Shown here: one piece after another, positions 34,817-47,160 of the stretch | Layout of the letters: each line of letters begins with the position of its first letter | Numbering within the stretch: position 1 is the stretch's first letter | Source: Rhodotorula mucilaginosa | Lineage: Eukaryota; Basidiomycota; Microbotryomycetes; Sporidiobolales; Sporidiobolaceae | Reading direction: 5' to 3' | DNA: 64,000 bases | NCBI GenBank assembly: GCA_034406715.1 | Contig: CP137866.1 | Span: forward strand, 1 to 64,000 | Program-made: the position numbers and the translations under genes | The notes under the pieces: generated by a model | Database searches by the model: none | What the model saw: the letters and a program-made list of their open reading frames with translations, nothing else | Told to the model about the DNA's origin: nothing

Positions 34817-37800
34817 ATGGCCCCGAACGGCACCGAGCAGCTCGTCAACCACCAGCGCAAGAAGCTCGTCGCCTTTGCCGATGACACCCAGTTCGAACCG
34901 CGCCGCGTGAGCAGCCTCCGCGAGACGTTGCCCGCCGTTGCCGTCGGAGGACGAGGCGGATCCGGCGTTCATATCGCCGCCGAATCGGAGGAGGACGTCG
35001 ACGACGAGGAGCAGGACCACGCTGCGAACGTGATTCGAGACTCGTTCGGCAACTTGCCCGCCAAGCAGGGCCTCTACAACCCGGACGAGGAACGCGACGC
35101 CTGCGGGTAAGTCCGGCCGCCGCCGCACCCGAGTCGAGAGATGCACGTGCACCTCGACGACAGCCAATCTCCGGCGCGCCGTTATCGCCAATTACCGATT
35201 CACTGACTCGTTGACGCTCGAAACAGTGTCGGCTTTGTTTGCCACATCAAGGGAAAGCCGAGCCGCAAGGTGAGCATCGCCGGTTCCCAGCGGCGGACTT
35301 TTTCGGCAACTCTTTCCCGCTGACTCGCCCGACCCCCTCTGCAGATTGTCAGCGATGCCAGACACCTTCTTTGTAAGTCGGAAAAGAGGAAACGGGGGCA
35401 CCTTCGAAGAGACAGAGAGAACTCACTGAACCCCCCCGGCAGGCAACATGACCCACCGAGGCGCGACCGGTGCCGACGCGCGCGACGGTGACGGTGCCGG
35501 CGTCATGGTCGGCATGCCTCACTCGTTCTTTGTCCGCGAAGGCGAGCGCGAGATTGGCCACAAGCTGCCGAAGCAGGGCGAGTACGCCGTCGGCAACGTC
35601 TTTTTCCGCAAGCCGAGTTCGCCCGACTGGCACAACGACGCCGCCGTCAAGGAGCAGCAGGCGACGTTTGCCCGCATCGCCGACCAGCTCGGGCTGCGCG
35701 TCCTCGGATGGAGGCACGTCCCGACCGACAACACGATCCTCGGACCGGCGGCGCTCTCGCGCGAGCCGCTCACGCTGCAGCCGTTTGTCGTCCTCAAGAG
35801 TCACTACGGCGCCAAGAGCAAAAAGTCGCTCGACGGCGCGCCCGAGGGCGCGAGTCCCGCCGACGCGGCCGAACGAGTCGCGTTCGACGAGCAGCACTTC
35901 CAGCGCCAGCTGTACGTCCTCCGCAAGCAGGCGACGCACCAGCTCAAGCTCGAGAGCGGGTTCTACATCTGTTCGCTCGCGCCGCAGACGATCGTCTACA
36001 AGGGTCAGCTGTCGCCGCCGCAGGTGTACAACTACTACCACGACCTGAACCACGCCATGTTTGCCTCGCACTTTTGCCTCGTCCACTCGCGGTTCTCGAC
36101 CAACACGTTCCCGTCGTGGGACCGCGCGCAGCCGATGCGCTGGGCGGCCCACAACGGCGAGATCAACACGGTCCGCGGGAACAAGGCGTGGGCGCGGTCC
36201 AAGGAGGGCAACATGCAGTCGCAAAAGTTTGGCGACGACCTCGAGTTGCTGTACCCGATCGTCGAACCGGGCGGCAGTGACTCGGCCGCGTTCGACAACG
36301 TCCTCGAACTGTTGACCGTCAACGGCGTCCTGTCCCTCCCGGAGGCCGTCATGCTCATGATCCCCGAGGCGTGGCAGAACCAGCCCGACATGGAGCGCGA
36401 AAAGGTCGCCTTTTACCAGTGGGCGTCGTGCCTCATGGAGGTGAGTCCCTTTCGATTGCTTTGTTTCGTTTGTCAGTAAGGCGCTGATCCCCCGCCGCCC
36501 TGACAGCCCTGGGACGGTCCCGCGCTCTTCACCTTCTCGGACGGTCGCTACTGCGGTGCCAACTTGGACCGGAACGGTCTCCGCCCGTGCCGATGGATCA
36601 CGACCAACGAAGACATCATGGTCTGCGCGTCGGAAGTCGGCGCGATCACGATCGAACCGGAAAAGATTACGCGCAAGGGTCGCCTGTACCCGGGCAAGAT
36701 GCTCCTCGTCGACACGGTCGAAGGCCGGATCGTCGACGACAAGGAACTCAAAATCAACTGCGCCAAGCGGCAGCCGTTTGCCAACTGGATCGGGAGCGAG
36801 TTGCTCCGCTTGCCCGAGATTGTCGCCAAGGACAAGGCTCGTCACGGTGCCAACGGCGGCAAGACCGACGACGTCCACCTTGACGACACGACCGTCTCGA
36901 CTGACCCGCGCCTGCTCGCGGCCGGTTACTCGTTCGAGCAACTCGACTTGCTCCTGCGTCCGCTTGTCAACGAGGGCAAGGAAGCGCTCGGCTCGATGGG
37001 CAACGACGCCCCGCTCGCGTGCATGGCGACCGCCCCCCGCGTCGCGTACGACTACTTCCGTCAGCTGTTTGCGCAGGTCACGAACCCGCCGATCGACCCG
37101 ATCCGAGAGGCTTGCGTCATGTCGCTCGAGAGCAATGGTAAGTTCGAGAAGGTGGATCTTCGATCTCGGAGGAGATCGTAGCTGACTGCAACCACCCCAC
37201 GCAGTCGGTAACGGTCCCAACATCCTCGAGATGAACGCCAAGCAGTGCAGCCGGCTGCAGCTCCCTTCGCCGCTCCTCTCGATCGACGAGCTCGCCGCCC
37301 TGCGCCGCATGAGCGCGACTCAGCCGGCGTGGACCTCGCGCACCATCGACATCACGTTCGACAAGTCCGAGGGCGTCCAGGGCTACGAGCGCTGCCTCGA
37401 CCGCGTCTGCGCCGAAGTCTCGCAGGCGATCGCCGACAATGTCCGCATCGTGATCCTCTCGGACCGCGCCGTCGCTGCCGACCGCGTCGCCGTCTCGACC
37501 GCCGTTGCTGTCGGAGGCGTGCACCACTACCTCGTCCGAAACAAGTCGCGCGCCAAGATTGCGCTCGTCGCCGAGTCGGCTGAAGCTCGCGAGGTCCACC
37601 ATGTTTGTGTCCTCGTCGGTTATGGTGCCGATGCCGTGTGCCCGTACCTCTGCTACGAGGCGATGCTCAAGCTTCGTCGCGAGGGACTCCTCAAGGGCGA
37701 CCTTTCGGATGAGCAGATCATCCAAAACTACCGTCACGCCGTGGACAACGGTATCCTCAAGGTGTGTTTTCCTTTTATCCCAGAACTTCTGCTCAAGATT

Positions 37801-40800
37801 GGAGCTGACACCCGATACCGAGCCCCGCAGGTCATGTCCAAGATGGGCATCAGTGTCCTCGCCTCGTACCGCGGTGCGCAAGTATTCGAGATTCTCGGCC
37901 TGAGCGAAGATGTCGTCGAGCGATGCTTTGTCGGTACCGCCTCGCGCATCTCGGGTGCGACTTTCGAGATGCTCGCTCTCGACGCTCTCGACCTCCACGA
38001 GCGCGGCTACCCTTCGCGCGAAACCGTTCTGCCCCCTGGGCTGCCCGAGACGGGCGAGTACCACTGGCGCGACGGCGGCGAGGCGCACATCAACGACCCC
38101 GCCGGTATCGCCTCGCTACAGGACGCCGTCCGCGAGAAGAACCAAAAGTCGTACGAGGCTTACTCGGCCAACGCTCTCCGTCAAGTCCGCGCGGTTACTC
38201 TCCGCGGCCTCCTCGAGTTTGACTACTCCAAGGCTCAGGAGATCCCGCTCGAGCAGGTCGAACCCTGGCACGAGATTGTCAAGCGATTCGTCACCGGTGC
38301 CATGTCGTACGGTTCCATCTCGATGGAGGCGCACTCGAGTCTCGCCATCGCCATGAACCGCATCGGCGGCAAGTCCAACACGGGAGAGGGCGGCGAAGAC
38401 GCCGAGCGATCTGAGATCATGCCGAATGGAGACACGATGCGGTCCGCGATCAAGCAGATCGCTTCAGGCCGCTTCGGTGTCACGGCAAACTACCTCGCCG
38501 ACGCCGACGAGCTGCAGATCAAGATGGCGCAGGGTGCCAAGCCCGGCGAGGGTGGCGAGCTGCCCGGCCACAAAGTGTCCAAGTCGATCGCGCGCACGCG
38601 TCACTCGACTGCCGGCGTCGGTCTCATCTCGCCGCCGCCTCACCACGACATCTACAGTGTCGAGGACTTGAAGGAGCTCATCTACGACCTCAAGGCGGCG
38701 AACCCGCGCGCTCGCGTCTCGGTCAAGCTCGTCTCCGAGGTCGGCGTCGGTGTCGTCGCCTCCGGTGTCGCCAAGGCTCGCGCCGACCACATCCTCATCT
38801 CTGGACACGACGGCGGTACGGGTGCATCGCGCTGGACCGGCATCAAGTACGCCGGTTTGCCGTGGGAGCTTGGTCTCGCCGAGACTCACCAGACGTTGGT
38901 TCTCAACGACCTCCGAGGTGCGTTCTCTGGTTCAAGCACGACGCGGCTCAGTGTGTTATGCAGCTACAAAGACGCGCGATAGTGACTGACTCCGGGATCC
39001 GCTCCTCCGCAGGCCGAGTCACGCTGCAAACCGATGGACAGATTCGTACCGGTCGCGACGTGGCTATGGCCTGTCTACTGGGAGCGGAAGAATTTGGCTT
39101 TGCTACAACGCCTTTGCTGGCGATGGGCTGCATCATGATGCGAAAGTACGTACATGCGTTTTTTTGGCGGTCGGACGGCGAACTTCGCTGACCCGCAGGT
39201 TTTGCTCTTCCCTCGCCACAACAGGTGCCACCTCAAGTACGCCACCTCACCTCCGAGCTCTACTACTCCCTAATACTGACGCCTACACTCCGCAGCACCT
39301 GCCCGGTCGGCATCGCGACCCAAGACCCGGAACTTCGCAAAAAGTTTACCGGCACGCCCGAGCACGTCATCAACTTCTTCTACTACGTTGCCGAGGAGCT
39401 GCGCGGCATCATGGCCAAGCTCGGATTCCGTACCTTGAACGAGATGGTCGGCCGCGCCGACCTGCTCCGGGTGGACGACTCGCTCCGGAACCCCAAGACG
39501 GCGAACCTCGACCTTTCGGCGCTCCTCAAGCCCGCGTGGCAGATGCGTCCTGGCGTTGCCACCTACAAGCTCAAGGCGCAGGAGCACAAGCTTTTCAAGT
39601 GAGACTTGCCACGACGAGCGGGAAAGTTTTCCAACCTGACCGCGCCTTTCCCCGCAGCCGCCTCGACAACAAGTTCATCATGGAAGCCGAGCCGTCCCTT
39701 GTGCAGGGCCTGCCGACTCGCATGGAAGCTGAAGTCGTCAACACCGACCGTGCGCTCGGCACGACGCTCTCGAACCACGTCTCGAAGCGGTTCGGGGAAG
39801 AGGGTCTTCCGAAGGACACGATCCACATTTCGCTCCGCGGCTCGGCCGGCCAATCGCTCGGTGCCTTCCTCGCGCCCGGTGTCACCATCGCGCTCGAGGG
39901 CGACTCGAACGACTACCTCGGCAAGGGTCTCTCGGGCGGTCGCATCATTGTCTTCCCGCCTCACCAGTCGACCTTCAAGGCCGAGGAGGTGAGCTTCCGC
40001 CGCGTTCTGCATCCGATCCGGTTTCCGAGCTGACCCCGAGACGTCACAGAACATCATCGTCGGCAACACCTGCTTGTACGGCGCGACGTCCGGTCAGGCT
40101 TACATCCGAGGCATCGCCGCCGAGCGTTTCGCTGGTGAGTTTTATTTCGCCCAGACCGCCCACATCTCGCGACTGACGCACCCACCTGCACCTAGTCCGT
40201 AACTCGGGTGCGACTGCTGTTGTCGAGGGTTGCGGTGACCACGGCTGCGAGTACATGACTGGTGGTCGCGTCGTCGTGCTCGGTTCGGTCGGTCGCAACT
40301 TTGCCGCCGGCATGTCGGGAGGCATCTCGTACGTCCTCGATGCGACGCGCGAATTCCACAACAAGGTCAACGCCGAGATGGTCGAGCTCGGTCCGGTCTC
40401 GGACCCGCACGAGATCGCCGAGCTGCGCGGCATGATCGAGGACCACAAGCTGCACACCGGCTCGGAGCTCGCGGCGATCATCCTCCGCTCGTTCAACCAG
40501 TACCTTCCTCGCTTCGTCCGCGTCATGCCGCTCGACTACAAGGCAGTCCTCGAGGCAGAAGCCGCTCGTGCTGCCGCCAAGAAAAAGTCGCGCTCGGCCA
40601 ACTTGCACAAGCCGACTCCGGTTCCCGCCGCGCAGGCCGCTGCGGTCCCGCTCGAGAACGGCAAGCACGTCGCTGAACCTGCCGTCGGTGACCTCGAAGA
40701 CTCGCTCGTCGAAGGCGAGACGGCCAAGAAGCGCGTCGAGACTCTCGACAAGGTCAAGGGCTTCATGAAGTACAAGCGTCTCGCCGAGCCGTACCGCAAC

Positions 40801-42715
40801 CCGCGCAAGCGCGTCCAGGACTGGGCCGAGCTCTCGACTCGCCTGAACGAGGACGAGTGCAAGGTGCAGACGGCGCGGTGCATGGACTGCGGTGTTCCGT
40901 TCTGCCAGTCCGACTCGGGTTGCCCGATCTCCAACATCATCCCCAAGTGGAACGACCTTGTCTTCAAGGGTCAGTGGCGCGACGCCCTCAACCGCCTCTT
41001 GATGACCAACAACTTCCCCGAGTTTACCGGTCGCGTCTGCCCCGCTCCTTGCGAGGGTGCTTGCGTCCTCGGCATCAACGAGCAGCCGGTCGGTATCAAG
41101 AGCATCGAGTGCGCCATCATCGACAAGGGCTTCGAGATGGGCTGGATGCAGCCGCGTCCGCCGTCGACTCGCACTGGCAAGCACATCGCCGTCATCGGTT
41201 CGGGTCCGGCCGGACTTGCGGCGGCGGATCAGCTCAACAAGGCCGGCCACACCGTCACCGTCTACGACCGCAACGACCGTTTCGGAGGCTTGCTCATGTA
41301 CGGCATCCCGAACATGAAGCTCGACAAGCGCATCGTCCAGCGCCGCATCGACCTGATGGCTGCCGAGGGCATCCACTTTGTCAACAACGCTCACGGTGCG
41401 TCGAGGCTTTCTTTGGACATTCTCCCTGCTCCTGTACTGATTCTGAGGCTATATTTATTGCGTGCAGTCGGCGTCACGCACGACATCCACGAAATCCGCG
41501 CCGAAAACGATGCCCTCATCATGGCGACCGGCGCGACTTGGCCGCGCGATCTCCGCATCAAGGGTCGCGAGGGCGACGGCATCCACTTCGGTGTGTTCCT
41601 TATTACTGAATCTACGCACCTACCGGTACAGGAAGCTAACGTTCTGGTTCCGCCGCGACAGCCATGGAGTTCCTGCAAAAGAACACCAAGTCGCTCCTCG
41701 ACTCGAATCTGGAGGATTCCGAATATCTCTCGGCTAAAGGGAAGAGGGTTCTCGTGATCGGAGGCGGCGATACAGGCAATGACTGCATGTACGTCCCTCT
41801 GCACGCGGCGGCGATCCCGTCCGAGTCCGAGGGGAGCTGACCTTGTCCCGTTCCAGCGGTACCTCGCTTCGACACGGCGCCACCTCGATCGTTAACTTCG
41901 AGCTGCTGCCGCAGCCGCCATCTGCGCGTGCTGGCGACAACCCTTGGCCGCAGTGTATGTGCTCGACCGAGGCCGAACTCAGCGCGAAGAGTGCCGAGGG
42001 TTGACGCTTTCCTGATTTACTCCACACAGGGCCCAAGGTGTTCCGCACTGACTACGGTCACAGCGTACGTACAACGGCACTTGCTTTCACCTGAGATTTG
42101 CTGCTAACGAAGCCGTGTTTTCTCGTACGCAGGAGGTCGCCGCCCACTTTGGCAAGGACCCGCGCGAGTACTCGATCTCGACCAAGTCCTTCGAGCGCGA
42201 CGAGGACGGCAAGCTCAAGGGCGTCAACACTGTCCGCGTGCAGTGGGAGAAGGACGCCATGGGCGCATGGCGCATGAGCGAGGTTCCGGGCTCGGAGGAG
42301 TTCTTCCCCGCCGACCTCGTTCTCCTCGCGCTTGGCTTCCTCGGTCCCGAGGACTCGGCGATCAAGGCCCTCGGTCTCGAGCAGGACGGTCGCTCGAACC
42401 TCAAGACGCCGGCCGGCAAGTACACGACCAGCGTTGGCGGCGTCTTTGCTGCTGGTGACTGCCGTCGCGGACAGTCGCTCATCGTCTGTGAGTCTTTTGC
42501 ATGCTCCAGCATATTGGTCTTTACGCCCCATACTGACTACATCTGAACCAGGGGGCATCAACGAGGGTCGTTCGTGCGCCGCCGAGGTCGACCGCTTCCT
42601 CACCGGCGACACGCGCCTGCCGAACGCCGGCAGCATCCGAGTCCGGACTTTCAAGCCCCCGCAGCCGTTCAAGCCCGTCTCTCAGCCGGTCCAGATCGAG
42701 GCGATCGCCGCCTAG
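34817..42715 (+). CDS. GLT1: NADH-dependent glutamate synthase (GOGAT)
   Basis: Makes two glutamates from glutamine and 2-oxoglutarate; single-chain eukaryotic form of a bit over 2,100 residues. Propeptide of 95 residues precedes the N-terminal nucleophile Cys96 in [15 protein letters not shown]. The class-II glutaminase part has [20 protein letters not shown] and [20 protein letters not shown]. The FMN domain has [31 protein letters not shown] and [20 protein letters not shown]. The 3Fe-4S site [15 protein letters not shown] is assembled across a 12-nt exon. The GXGXG helix domain and the GltD-type module follow: [39 protein letters not shown] and [13 protein letters not shown]. It ends in [10 protein letters not shown]. 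Many introns of about 55-90 nt. Confidence 0.97.
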
Positions 42716-43196
42716 ATGGCACTCGCCGTCCCCAAGTAAAATGGAGCGCTCCCCTACGGCTTCAAGCTCTTCGTCTGATTCTCCTCGTTCCCATCACTAT
42801 CCGCAACGATGTCTCCGGGATCGTAATGGCTGAAATCCCTTATTTCAAAGCTCTGAACCCTCTGTTGTACGTAGCCCTGAATTTACATTGCCGTTTTCCT
42901 CTTCTCGTCGTGGTCTCCTTTCGATAGCCCGTCAGCGACGAGCACTCCTTTACGCAGTAGACTCTCTCATGCACGGTTTGGGGACCATGTACTCGGATCT
43001 CGAGCAGCCAGGCCTTTGAGGGCAGACGCCACTTGCTCACGCAAGTCCTGCCTGACCTTCCCAGAAATGCGCCGTCCGGCGGCAGTCAGCGCCTTGCCTG
43101 AATCCCTGTGCGAACCAGAAGCACAACCACAGTGAGATATACGATACGACTTCGTCTCTGAAAGGCGTTGCTACCAAGCTCACGAGCAAGCGAAAC
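42716..43196. other. GLT1 3' flank
   Basis: About 480 bp with no supportable gene; presumably the GLT1 3' UTR and spacer. Confidence 0.5.
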
Positions 43197-43410
43197 TGGT
43201 TCCGCCGCACAAAGTCGCTCCTCGACTCGAATCTCGAGGATTCCGACTATCTCTCGGCTAAGGGGAAGACTGTTCTCGTGGTCGGAGGCGGAGATATAGC
43301 ATTGAATGCATGTACGTCCCTCTACACGCGGCGGCGATCCCGTTTGAGTCCGAGGGGAGCTGAACTTGGTCCCCCTTCAGCGGTGCCTCGCTCCGACACG
43401 GCACCACTCC
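43197..43410 (+). pseudogene. Truncated duplicate of part of GLT1
   Basis: Closely matches 41645-41891 inside GLT1, the region encoding [19 protein letters not shown] and the second nucleotide-binding GGGDTGN turn, and it includes the following intron and the start of the next exon. A block of about 30 bp present in GLT1 is missing, and several substitutions have altered codons; the GGGDT turn now reads GGGDI. Because the intron is present, the copy arose from DNA, not from a spliced transcript. Same orientation as GLT1, about 1.5 kb from its source. Clearly not functional. Confidence 0.85.
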
Positions 43411-43552
43411 TCGTCTCAGGCGGTCGGCGAGATAATGGTTGCCTGCTCAGCGTCAAGAGAAAGGGAATGGTATATGCCACCAAACGAACCACGATCCGCG
43501 CGCTGGTTGCGAGTCGAGTGCGGCAAGGTGAAGAAGAGAGGAGCGCGCTTGA

Positions 43553-43572
43553 GCCGAGATTGATCATCCAAC
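43553..43572 (+). repeat. 20-bp block shared upstream of members C and D (copy 1)
   Basis: GCCGAGATTGATCATCCAAC occurs here, 415 bp before the ATG of member C, and again at 45502-45521, 432 bp before the ATG of member D. Probably a remnant of the duplication that made the two genes; a regulatory role is possible but untested. Confidence 0.6.
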
Positions 43573-43841
43573 ATCGGCCGTGCCTGCCATTGACCGCAAC
43601 TCCTCGACATATTGAGCTCGATTACGAGTAGGTGAGAGTATGGTCTTTTGCAGGAGCAAGTCAGCGACAGCTCAAAGGGGAAAAAGATGTGAGGGAGAAA
43701 GGATTGTGCTCGACTATGTGGAGCGGCTTCACCCTTCTCCCGCCCTCGCGGTGTTCTTCGGTAGTCTGTCTGTAGCAGCACACCTGTTGTACATCATACC
43801 TTGAAGTGATGTTCGCCCCAGGCCCAATGTGATGAGGCGGT

Positions 43842-43853
43842 GCCGCACGCGCC
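43842..43853 (+). repeat. GCCGCACGCGCC block upstream of member C
   Basis: Matched at 45810-45821 before member D, at 126 and 124 bp from the respective start codons; flanking bases are also similar (TGCTT, CGGGA, GTCCTCGGAG). The match supports the start chosen for member D. Confidence 0.5.
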
Positions 43854-43967
43854 CCTTGCTTGGCATCGGGATGTCCTCGGAGGAGGCCTTTGGACTTTCC
43901 CTCTGCGTGAACTTGGTCGTGCTTTCCTACCTTCTTCTAGTGCACATTGTGCTTTTACAACTTCGGT

Positions 43968-45332
43968 ATGGCTCACCAAGGATCCGGCCATCATCTTCGC
44001 CAACATTCGATGCCGTCGCCCATCGCAAAAGCGGCTCCCTGGGATCCGACTAATGTTGACGCTACGCCCCTCCACGATGAGGATCGTAGGTTGTTGGACG
44101 ACTTCCCCAAGCCTCTTGCCCCGCCCACTCCCCTCGACGACGAGGAAAAGTATCTTTTAACTCGGTTCCCGGACGTCCCTCGATCACACAAAGCAGGTCT
44201 TAGGGAAGCTGGTCGTCATGACGGTCACGTTCGGCACCGCTCTGGAGGAATGAGGGTGAACAGCTCAAAGATAAGTCATCGGCCTCACGGTCTGCTGTCG
44301 CGATACAAGATCCGGGACACGTCCTTTTTGCTATCGGACAGTGAGAACGGAGACTCGGACCACTCCTCGGAGGATTCCGACTGGAGCGACGGCGAACACA
44401 GCTTCCGTACTCAGAGCAGCGGTGCCATACCTTCCTCGCAGCAAGACTTACGCCCGCTAGGTCGAGCAAGTAGCAAGAAGAATCGCCATCGCCAAGAACG
44501 TTCACACCCTCCACACACGATTTACTCAAGCCGGGTTTCGAGCTCGTCTTCTCCTCCCGCTTCAGGTGAGGATTCCTGTTTCCGAGACGCACCCTGAGAT
44601 CCTGTGATGGATGTTCAAGGAGAAGCATCAGCTGATCACCCTCCTCTTGTGGCGGCTTCAACCCCGAAGAAGAACCTCGATCCGAACACGCAGCTTCCGA
44701 GCCCAGCGAGCCCCCTTCGCCAAGGTTGTCTCACCATCGGCTGTTGGACGACAATGCGCCCTACTTGGCAGACAACGCGGAATGGCGCAAGGAGCTTCCT
44801 GGCACGCATGGCCGCCTCATTGACCGGCGCCACTCCAGTCATCTGGCGGGAAATCGCAAGACGGCACCCGTGGCAGGGCACCAGCGCGCTAATCGCCGGA
44901 ACACAATTTGCCCGAGTCATCAATTCCCCGTGGAGAAGCACAAGAAATCCAAGCCGTCTCACCCACAGCCGGGTAGGCAATTCAACAATCTCTCGGAAAT
45001 TTACGGGGATCCCGAGAGCGAACAGTCTCACCATGAAGAGGCAATGATTGCGCTCAACCACGCCCGTGAGAAGGTGAGAGCTGAGCGCTCTCGCCACAAT
45101 GATCATGGGTCCCGGCAAGCCACAAGGGATCCTCACAGGCTCGTGTTGAAAGTCGGCGCTATCGTTATCGGTGTGCGTCCCCGTGTCTTTTTTTTTCTTC
45201 CGCTTGCACAACATAAATCTCCTGCTAATATATGAAAGATATGCTGTTATGTAGGTCCTTTTCCTGATTGTGATCGGGATCGTGGTGGCCCTGTGGCGAA
45301 CTGGTGTCATTGATTTCTCGTCCACCACCTGA
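43968..45332 (+). CDS. Member C of the tail-membrane family
   Basis: Unrecognised. The start MAHQGSGHHLRQHSMPSPIA leads a polar, Ser/Asp/Arg-rich body with DRRLLDDFPKPLAPPTPLDD and a serine/acid tract (SDSENGDSDHSSEDSDWSDG). A donor at 44567 (TCAG|GTGAGG) probably joins an acceptor near 44668, leading into EPRSEHAASEPSEPPSPRLS, a second HHRLLDDNAPYLADN, and FNNLSEIYGDPESEQSHHEE. The end is LVLKVGAIVIG, then a phase-0 intron, then VLFLIVIGIVVALWRTGVID and FSSTT, so the single membrane helix is split by the intron. The first internal splice is inferred; the last exon is clear. Helix and tail resemble member A (both have LW after the hydrophobic run). Confidence 0.55.
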
Positions 45333-45501
45333 CCAAATTGACCCTCTTTTGCGTCTTGTTTTCCCCATGACTTCCCACAAAGCACACACGACATGGACAA
45401 GTATTCAAATGATTGAGAGTGTTCTTAAACACTGTAAGATTAAGTTGCAGTACTTCCACGGTCAAAGGCCCTGAAGGGGTTCGCTTGAAACTTCAGTTTG
45501 C

Positions 45502-45521
45502 GCCGAGATTGATCATCCAAC
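45502..45521 (+). repeat. 20-bp block shared upstream of members C and D (copy 2)
   Basis: Second copy of GCCGAGATTGATCATCCAAC; the match continues a few bases with differences (CAATCAGCC versus CATCGGCC). Confidence 0.6.
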
Positions 45522-45809
45522 AATCAGCCCGTTGTTGTGACGACGACCTGGCTGCTCAGCCTTTATTCTTGAGTAAAAATGTGATTGTATGGGCACTATC
45601 AACGGGGAGGGAAGCACCTGGAAGAGAGACAACTCGAAGCGAAGCGAGACAGCGACGGGCGGACCGACCTCGAGCTGCAGGCATGCTGCACCGATTGACC
45701 TAGCTCCAGGCGATTCGACAGACTCTTCACTTTGCACATCCTACTGTCTACTGTACGGCTATTCGTCCACGCGCGCAAGCCCGAGCCGGAGCCCAAGCGT
45801 CGTGGGGGC

Positions 45810-45821
45810 GCCGCACGCGCC
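45810..45821 (+). repeat. GCCGCACGCGCC block upstream of member D
   Basis: Second copy, 124 bp before the chosen ATG of member D. Confidence 0.5.
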
Positions 45822-45933
45822 TCGTGCTTCGGGAAGTCCTCGGAGAGGCGCCCCTCCCCATGCGCTGCACGGCACCCCGTGTTCATCGCTCATCAAGTTC
45901 TCGCTCACTTGTGTCTGCGCGACTACGACAACA

Positions 45934-47160
45934 ATGAAACGGCCTGATCGCCATCGACCCCCGCCAATTGCCGTGGCCTCCGCTCTGACCCAAGCGTCAG
46001 AGTGGTCGGAGACTTCTGGCGGCACCCCTTTGACTCCATCCATGCGGCGGCTGGTACATATTTTCCCGAGTCCTGGAACCCCAAAGGCTTCTCTGAAGAA
46101 ACCAAACTGGCCGGCAGCGATGAGGGCAAGCAGAGAAAGCGGCACAGGGGTGTTGCGGAGACCTACCATTCACCACGAGAACTCGAGCACAAGGCCGAAG
46201 AGCGCTCGAGTGCGCTCAGGCGCTCTACCTCTTTCGCCGCCTCCGGAGTCAATTCCAGAAGACACAGTATGGCCGCCGCCCCTGAAGCGCCAACATCGCC
46301 GAAGCCGGGATGAACAGTTCACGCACCCGCCGCTCGACAGCAGTACCGAACCCAGCTCGGCGTCGGAATCGGAGAGTGAGCCTCCTCGAGGGCGTCCTCG
46401 TCGCCGGAGTAAGGAGAGGAAGCGCCGGTCCAGGACACAAAGCAGCGAAGCACTTCCTGCCTCAGATTGCGAAGCCAGCTCGGAGGCGGAATCGGAGAGC
46501 GAACCTCTTCGAGGGCGTCAACGCCACCGGAGCGAGGAGAGACCCAGGGCCAGAACAAGAAGCCATGACACTCTGCCCCTCTGGGATCGGAGTCGGGTAA
46601 ATGCACAGGAGCATGAAGACGTCGCTTGCGTTAGCAATAGTCACCGGGAGGAGGAGGCACGCCCTACCTCGTCTCCTGTTCGAGCGGTAACTCCCGAAGG
46701 GTTCCGCATGCATCCGGGTACCCCAATTGAGAACAGCAGTAATATTTGGGCACCCCCACACGTGTCCCACCTTCACTACGCGAGCAGGCGACAAGGGTCG
46801 GGATCGGTCCGAAATGAATCTCCCCCTTCCGACAGCAGCCAAGACTCGCTCACGGCTTTGCCACCGTTGCCTCACCGCAATCATGAGGCGACGATTCCGC
46901 TGGAGAAGGCACGCGCCAAAGTGCGGAAGAATCCCTCTCGCTACCGGGCTTCCGGCGCTCGCGAGAAACGCCGACGGTTGTGCATGTGGTTTGTTGCGGG
47001 CTTGGTTGTGCGTCTCCATCTCTTTCGGTTGGACAGAAGTTAGCAGCGCGCTGACTCATAATGTTTGTGTCAACAGCTTGTCACTGTGATCATTGTGGCC
47101 ATAATTGTGGCAGTCATGGCCGCAAACGGAGACCTCACAAATCCTTATACCACGGAATGA
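45934..47160 (+). CDS. Member D of the tail-membrane family, with an internal 41-residue repeat
   Basis: Unrecognised; 385 residues from two exons (45934-47007, 47077-47160). The body is Arg/Ser/Pro-rich: MKRPDRHRPPPIAVASALTQ, MRRLVHIFPSPGTPKASLKK, then two tandem units whose cores are SESESEPPRGRPRRRSKERK and ESESEPLRGRQRHRSEERP. Exon 1 ends CMWFVAGLV; after a phase-0 intron, exon 2 gives LVTVIIVAIIVAVMAANGDL and TNPYTTE, so the one membrane helix is split exactly as in members B, C and E. The frame is open for another 115 codons upstream (ATG at 45589), but alignment of upstream blocks with member C favours 45934. Confidence 0.65.
46351..46595 (+). repeat. Two 123-bp tandem units inside member D
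   Basis: Units start at about 46351 and 46474 (CCAGCTCGG then GGCGGAATCGGAGAG). The period of 123 bp equals 41 codons, so copy number could change without frame loss. The units encode Ser-Glu-rich then Arg-rich halves. Confidence 0.7.

Larger units (their letters stand above)
43411..43967. other. Upstream region of family member C
   Basis: Contains two blocks shared with the region upstream of member D: GCCGAGATTGATCATCCAAC at 43553 and GCCGCACGCGCC at 43842. No gene supported. Confidence 0.5.

Noticed and set aside
35349-38088. Very long minus-strand frames opposite GLT1
   Set aside because: GLT1 is unmistakable on the plus strand; Arg/Val/Leu-rich antisense frames are expected from its codon bias.
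45589-45933. Upstream in-frame ATG extending member D by 115 codons
   Set aside because: Upstream blocks shared with member C align only if translation starts at 45934, and the extension has no family features; kept as an alternative.
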